Below are positions 60,151 to 64,000 of a stretch of 64,000 nt of DNA, piece by piece; the first letter of the stretch is position 1; the number at the start of each line of letters is the position of its first letter. The notes beneath the pieces are model-generated. The model was not told the DNA's origin and made no database searches. It saw only the letters and a list, made by a program, of their open reading frames with translations. This DNA is from DATFQI01 sp963816955. GTDB taxonomy: Bacteria; Actinomycetota; Thermoleophilia; Solirubrobacterales; Solirubrobacteraceae. The position numbers and the translations under genes were made by a program. The stretch is taken from positions 372,001 to 436,000 of the forward strand of contig CAWFME010000004.1 of the NCBI GenBank assembly GCA_963816955.1, read 5' to 3'.

Positions 60151-61253
60151 CACGCGGCCACGAGCTGGTCGCGCTTGGACTCGATGTGGCTGAAGAGCTC
60201 CTTGAAGGAGTCGGCGAACTTCTGCACGCCCTCCTTCTCGAGCGTCTCCACGACGTCGTCGTAGTCGATCCCCGCCTCCTTGAGGTCGTCGAGCAGCTTG
60301 CGGGCGCCCTCGACGTCCTCCTCGAGGCTGTCGCGGATCTCGCCGTGGTCGAGCACGGCCTCGACCGTCGCCCGCGGCATCGTGTTGACCGTGCCGGCGC
60401 CGACGAGCTCCTCGACGTAGATCACGTCGCGGTAGTCCTCGTTCTTGGTCGAGGTCGACGCCCACAGGCAGCGCTGCTTGGTGGCGCCCTTGGCCTCCAG
60501 CGCCTCCCACTGCTCGCCCGCGAAGACCTCCTTGTAGGTCTGGTAGGCGAGCTTGGCGTTGGCGATCGCGAGCTTGCCCTTGAGCTCGGGCTTGCCGGCC
60601 TCGTCGAGGCGCTTGTCGGCCTCGGTGTCCACGCGCGAGACGAAGAAGGACGCGACCGACGCGACCTTGGTGAGGTCCCCGCCGTCGTCGGCCAGCCGCT
60701 GGAGGCCGCGGATGTAGGCCTCGGCGACCTCGCGGTGGCGCTCGAGCGAGAAGATCAGCGTCACGTTGACGGGGATGCCGGCCGCGATCGTCTCCTCGAT
60801 CGCCGGCAGGCCCTCCTTGGTGGCGGGGATCTTGATGAAGAGGTTGGGCTTGTCGACCAGGCCGTGCAGGCGCTTGGCCTCCTCGCATGTGCGCTCTGTG
60901 TCGTGGGCGAGGTTCGGGTCGACCTCGAAGGAGACGTAGCCGTCCTTGCCGTCGCCCTCGTCGTAGACGGGGCGCAGGATGTCGAGGGCGTCGCGGATGT
61001 CGTCGGCCGCGAGCGCGATGAAGATCTCCTTCGGCTCGCTCTCGCCGCCGGAGACGATCTCGCGGATCTGGTCGTCGTACGCCTCGCCCTCGGCGATCGC
61101 GCCCTGGAAGATGGTCGGGTTGGACGTCACGCCGACGACGCCTTGGTCGACCAGACCGGCCAGGTCGCCGTCCTGGACGAAGGGGCGTGACAGATAGTCG
61201 ATCCACACGCTCTGGCCGTGATCGGCCAGCTCCTGGAGCGGGGTCTTGGCCAT
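60150..61253 (-). CDS. tal: Transaldolase
   Basis: 367 aa, actinobacterial-type transaldolase. Schiff-base Lys in FIKIPATKEG (about 138-139), N-terminal GVTSNPTIFQGAI and the later SFFVSRVD. Transfers dihydroxyacetone from sedoheptulose-7-P. Coupled with transketolase. AAGGAG 6 bases before the ATG. Confidence 0.95.
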   Translation of the reverse strand: MAKTPLQELADHGQSVWIDYLSRPFVQDGDLAGLVDQGVVGVTSNPTIFQGAIAEGEAYDDQIREIVSGGESEPKEIFIALAADDIRDALDILRPVYDEGDGKDGYVSFEVDPNLAHDTERTCEEAKRLHGLVDKPNLFIKIPATKEGLPAIEETIAAGIPVNVTLIFSLERHREVAEAYIRGLQRLADDGGDLTKVASVASFFVSRVDTEADKRLDEAGKPELKGKLAIANAKLAYQTYKEVFAGEQWEALEAKGATKQRCLWASTSTKNEDYRDVIYVEELVGAGTVNTMPRATVEAVLDHGEIRDSLEEDVEGARKLLDDLKEAGIDYDDVVETLEKEGVQKFADSFKELFSHIESKRDQLVAA

Positions 61254-61346
61254 GAGGGCTCCTTCGGGGTAGGAAAGTTCTCGAGAGGTTGTACTACCGA
61301 CCGTGCCCGCGTGCCACGCGGGGAAAACGGTGGGTGCCTCCGAGAC

Positions 61347-61559
61347 TCAGCGGCCGCGTGCCGAGAGCTCGCGCAGCCAGGCCGAGACGGCCTGCTGATT
61401 GCTCAGGGCCTCGCGCCGCCGCGCGGCGCGCGCCTGGCTGGCGCTGATGGTGTTCGGCTCGGGCGCGCGGCCGGGCCGGGAGAAGCGCGAGCCGCCCGCC
61501 GATTCGGGCGCGGCCCCGCGGGCGCCGAGCTGCCGATGCGCGTCTGGTGTGACCGCCAT
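61347..61559 (-). CDS. Small hypothetical basic protein
   Basis: 70 aa from the ATG at 61559, Arg/Ala/Ser-rich (RAARRREALSNQQAVSAWL). No family or motif; a helical C-terminal half. It lies between transaldolase and the prenyltransferase, so there is little context to judge by. Low confidence. Confidence 0.35.
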   Translation of the reverse strand: MAVTPDAHRQLGARGAAPESAGGSRFSRPGRAPEPNTISASQARAARRREALSNQQAVSAWLRELSARGR

Positions 61560-61632
61560 CGTGCGGAAAGGTACTTGAACTTCCGGGGGTTTGTCTACAC
61601 CCGACAGGCAGATCGCTGACCTCACGGTCTGC

Positions 61633-62568
61633 CTAACCGGCCAAACAGGAAATGGGAACGATGGCGTATTCCAGGAAGAACAGGAGCCAGACGCGGAGGT
61701 AGAAGCGCGTGAACTTCTCACGGTCTCCCGGGTCGGCTCCGCGGGCGGCGATCCAGAGGGCGGCGAGCGCCGCCAGGTGGCCGCCGGCGAGCAGCACCGG
61801 GTCCGCGCCGTCGACCAGCAGCGGGCCGAGGATCGCCATCCCGAGGTAGGCCACCGTGAGCACCGCCAGGCCCGCGCGCAGGACCGTGCGGCCGCCGTGG
61901 CGGACCGTGTAGGTGGCGATCCGGTACGCACGGTCGCCCTCGGCGTCCGGGACGTCCTTGAGGATCGCGATCGCGAGGCTGAACGGGAGCACGAACGCCG
62001 TGAGCGCCCAGACGCCGGGCGGGATCGTCGTGCCGTCGCCGAGCGCGGCCGTGAAGTGGGCCGCGACACCGAGGTTGACGATCGCCGAGCGCACGCCGGA
62101 CACGCACAGCGAGGCCGCGAGCGCGAATCGCTTCAGCCGCACGGGCGGGACCGAGTAGGCCGCGCCGACGGCCAGGGCGGCGAGCACCGCCGCCAGCTCG
62201 AGCGGGCCCTGCGTGAGCGCGAGGATCACGGGGAGCGCGCCGGAGACCGCGACGATCAGCCGCGCGCGCTCGACGCTGAGGTCGCCGGCCGCGATCGGCA
62301 GGCCCGGCTTGTTGACGCGGTCGATCTCGACGTCGGTGAGCTGGTTGACGCCGACGATGAACACGTTCACCGACAAGCCGGCCACGAGCGTCCAGAACAG
62401 ATGGAAGGCGGCGCGGCCCGCGTCGACGCCGCCGCCGATCGAGTCGACCGCGATCGCGAACAGCCCGACGACGCTGACGGCGGTTCCGATCACCGTGTGC
62501 GGGCGCGAGAACCGCCACAGCACGCTCGCCGCGCGGGCGGGGGCGGCGACGGCGCCCGCGACCGCCAT
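61633..62568 (-). CDS. UbiA-family prenyltransferase, homogentisate phytyl/solanesyl transferase-like
   Basis: 311 aa, about nine membrane helices. First Asp motif NQLTDVEIDRVNKP (about 71-84), second DVPDAEGDR (about 204-212); both are needed for prenyl-diphosphate/Mg binding. NQLTDVEIDRVNKPGLPIAAG strongly resembles plant homogentisate prenyltransferases (VTE2/HST) rather than UbiA or MenA. Catalyses decarboxylating prenylation of homogentisate in those systems. Coupled by 1 base with the methyltransferase gene. Confidence 0.85.
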   Translation of the reverse strand: MAVAGAVAAPARAASVLWRFSRPHTVIGTAVSVVGLFAIAVDSIGGGVDAGRAAFHLFWTLVAGLSVNVFIVGVNQLTDVEIDRVNKPGLPIAAGDLSVERARLIVAVSGALPVILALTQGPLELAAVLAALAVGAAYSVPPVRLKRFALAASLCVSGVRSAIVNLGVAAHFTAALGDGTTIPPGVWALTAFVLPFSLAIAILKDVPDAEGDRAYRIATYTVRHGGRTVLRAGLAVLTVAYLGMAILGPLLVDGADPVLLAGGHLAALAALWIAARGADPGDREKFTRFYLRVWLLFFLEYAIVPISCLAG

Positions 62569-63371
62569 CAGCGGCGTGCCAGCCGGGCGCGCAACGCGAG
62601 CGCGGCGCCGATCGGCACGAACGCGAGGCCGGCCGCCGAGCCGAGCACGAAGCGAGCTGCGAAGCGCGCGCGGCCGGCGAGCGTCAGCGGCTCCTGCCGG
62701 TCCTCGGCGATCGCCGGCGGCGGCGGTGGCGACGGGCCGCGCTTGACGCCGGTGACCGACACGGCGTAGGCCGAGCGGCCGCGGTACCAGTCGGGCGCGA
62801 GCGCGTGGACCTGCACGTCCTCGAAGCCGGCGCGCTCGAACCAGGCGCGATAGTCGGCCTCCGGCGGGAACAGCATCCAGGCGCCGGCGAGCCGCTTGAG
62901 CAGCGGGTGGGCAGGCTCGACGGGGCCGATCACGACGCCCGTCCCGCCCTCGCGCAGCACGCGGTGCGCCTCGGCGATCCCGCGCTGTGGGTCGGGCCAG
63001 TACTCGATGCTCCCGGCCGAGACGTAGCGGTCGAACGAGGCGTCCTCGAACGGCAGCCGCTCCGCGTCGCCGAGCAGCTTCCGGCAAGCCTCCAGCGCCG
63101 GCTTGCGGCGCGCCTGAGCGAGCTGGTGCGGGCTCTGGTCGAGCATCGTCACGCGCTCGGCGTCGACGCGCTCGACGATCCCCTCGGTGGTGAAGCCGGT
63201 GCCCGCGCCGGCGTCCAGGACGTCGAGGTCGCGCCGGTCGAGGCTCGCGGTCTCGACCGCCCGCGCGCGCATCGCCGGCGTCCAGAACAGCGGGTTGACC
63301 CAGCGGTCGTAGAAGAGCGACAGGAAGCGGTAGAACCAGTACGCCTCGCGCTTGTGCTGGATGAGGCCCAT
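62568..63371 (-). CDS. MPBQ/MSBQ methyltransferase-like (VTE3-type), C-terminally anchored
   Basis: 267 aa from the ATG at 63371. The N-terminus MGLIQHKREAYWFYRFLS is nearly that of mature plant VTE3. SAM motif I is VLDAGAGTGFTTEGIV (about 51-66), then LDQSPHQLAQAR, AGSIEYWPDPQRGIAEAHRVL and a WMLFPPEADY segment. A Pro-rich linker and one C-terminal membrane helix (about 235-260) match the plant/archaeal-type enzyme architecture. In plants it methylates 2-methyl-6-solanyl/phytyl-benzoquinol to give plastoquinol and tocopherol precursors. A TATCGT box lies 10 bases upstream. Confidence 0.85.
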   Translation of the reverse strand: MGLIQHKREAYWFYRFLSLFYDRWVNPLFWTPAMRARAVETASLDRRDLDVLDAGAGTGFTTEGIVERVDAERVTMLDQSPHQLAQARRKPALEACRKLLGDAERLPFEDASFDRYVSAGSIEYWPDPQRGIAEAHRVLREGGTGVVIGPVEPAHPLLKRLAGAWMLFPPEADYRAWFERAGFEDVQVHALAPDWYRGRSAYAVSVTGVKRGPSPPPPPAIAEDRQEPLTLAGRARFAARFVLGSAAGLAFVPIGAALALRARLARR

Positions 63372-63381
63372 GCGCCAGCCG

Positions 63382-63387
63382 ACGATA
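63382..63387 (-). promoter_or_regulatory. -10 hexamer TATCGT, 10 bases before methyltransferase ATG
   Basis: Minus-strand TATCGT (within GGGTATCGTC) ending 10 bases before the ATG at 63371. It probably transcribes the methyltransferase-prenyltransferase pair. Confidence 0.4.
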
Positions 63388-63441
63388 CCCGCGTCGGCGC
63401 CCGGGTAGCGTCCGACGCGATGCCCCGACGTCGGAGACCCC

Positions 63442-63999
63442 ATGGCGGCTGAGCCCCTCGACGCCTGGCTGGGCTCGCCGCTCGTGACGACCGTGCACCG
63501 GCGCTCCGCGGCCGCCCCGGCCGAGGCGCTGTGGCGGCGCGCCACGGAGGTGCGCCTGGACGAGACGCGCTCGCTCGGCCGGCTCGTACGCTGGCGGATC
63601 CCCGGCCTCGAGGCGGGCATGACCTACCACGAGCTCTTCCGCGCCTATCCGTTCTGCGTGCTCGAGGAGGACGAGCGGCTCCTGATCACGGGCCTGTGCG
63701 GGCGGATCTGGACGCTCGCGCGCGACTACCCGCGCCTGCGCTCCGCCTCGGACTTCGCCGACTGGGACGAGCCCGGGACCGTGCGCGTGGCGTTCGCCCA
63801 CTGGGTCACCGAGGACGGCGACGGCCGCGCCGAGCTCGTCTCCGAGGCCCGCGTGGAGCCCGTCGACGGCCGCGCCGCGTTACGGCTGCGGGCGCTGTGG
63901 ACCGTGATCGGGCGCTTCGAGCGGCTCGTGGGCGCCGAGCCGTTGGCGTTGGCCGCCCGCCGTGCGGAGAGCTCGGCGAACGTCAACGGCGCTGGGTAG
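63442..63999 (+). CDS. SRPBCC/DUF2867-like protein
   Basis: 185 aa, alpha/beta fold with LRRATEVRLDETRSLGRLVRW-like beginning and a final helix (ALWTVIGRFERLVGAE), resembling SRPBCC or DUF2867 lipid/cofactor-binding proteins. Divergent from the quinone pair; it may or may not belong to that pathway. Complete, with its stop at the window end. Confidence 0.65.
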   Translation: MAAEPLDAWLGSPLVTTVHRRSAAAPAEALWRRATEVRLDETRSLGRLVRWRIPGLEAGMTYHELFRAYPFCVLEEDERLLITGLCGRIWTLARDYPRLRSASDFADWDEPGTVRVAFAHWVTEDGDGRAELVSEARVEPVDGRAALRLRALWTVIGRFERLVGAEPLALAARRAESSANVNGAG

Positions 64000-64000
64000 G

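Noticed and set aside
61267..61274. GGGTAG near the transaldolase start
   Set aside because: It lies on the plus strand and points away from the gene; not a promoter for it.

Overview
This is a very GC-rich chromosomal segment with dense coding and short intergenic gaps. Gene content includes an actinobacterial lysA-hom-thrC-thrB order, a MarP-type protease, a penicillin-binding protein with an NTF2-like N-terminus, many sigma-B/F-type factors with anti-sigma kinases and STAS antagonists, Ku/LigD end joining, and many starts that look leaderless. Together these suggest an actinobacterium; the Thermoleophilia/Solirubrobacterales (Conexibacter/Solirubrobacter type) are my best guess. This is inference from gene content, not from a marker gene. 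No rRNA, tRNA or CRISPR array was seen.

Layout. 1-4.3 kb: lysine/threonine biosynthesis (partial lysA, hom, thrC, thrB). 4.3-5.7 kb: a decayed IS481-type insertion sequence fused to the 3' end of a receiver-domain gene. 5.7-15 kb: envelope and chromosome maintenance (L,D-transpeptidase lipoprotein, ParA, FHA protein, SRPBCC protein, lipoprotein, penicillin-binding protein, MarP-like protease, type IA topoisomerase). 15.2-21.7 kb: a two-subunit AddB/AddA-type helicase-nuclease. 21.7-27.9 kb: YihY membrane protein, ANTAR regulator, sigma-B-type factor, sugar-ABC ATPase behind a LacI-type operator, Tat-exported glycoside hydrolase, ParB-like protein. 27.9-41.4 kb: stress-regulation island with STAS proteins, anti-sigma kinases, a PAS/GAF/PP2C phosphatase, sigma factors, CsbD, DJ-1/PfpI protein, ferritin-like protein and a Crp regulator. 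41.4-52.2 kb: LigD (phosphoesterase-ligase), DUF559 protein, GGDEF/EAL protein, collagen-like protein, aldo/keto reductase, Ku, another kinase/STAS pair, topoisomerase IB. 52.2-58.3 kb: cation/proton antiporter, another sigma factor, PGPGW protein, a kinase, LigD polymerase, patatin, acyltransferase. 58.3-61.3 kb: transketolase-transaldolase. 61.6-63.4 kb: a prenyltransferase-methyltransferase pair resembling the plastoquinone/tocopherol enzymes VTE2 and VTE3.

Themes. (1) A dispersed partner-switching network: three sigma-B/F-type factors, four intact RsbW-like kinases plus one degenerate copy, four STAS antagonists and one PP2C phosphatase within about 32 kb. Many small stress genes here are preceded by GGGTA hexamers, and the best three also have a G(T/G)TT box 17 bases upstream, so a local general-stress regulon is plausible. 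(2) A bacterial end-joining set split into three loci, each with a TANNNT box just before the start codon. (3) A plant/archaeal-like MPBQ-methyltransferase coupled to a homogentisate-type prenyltransferase in a non-photosynthetic bacterium. (4) At least eight apparent single-base frameshifts in six otherwise intact genes, mostly in short G/C runs. These look like base-calling errors, but some could be real.
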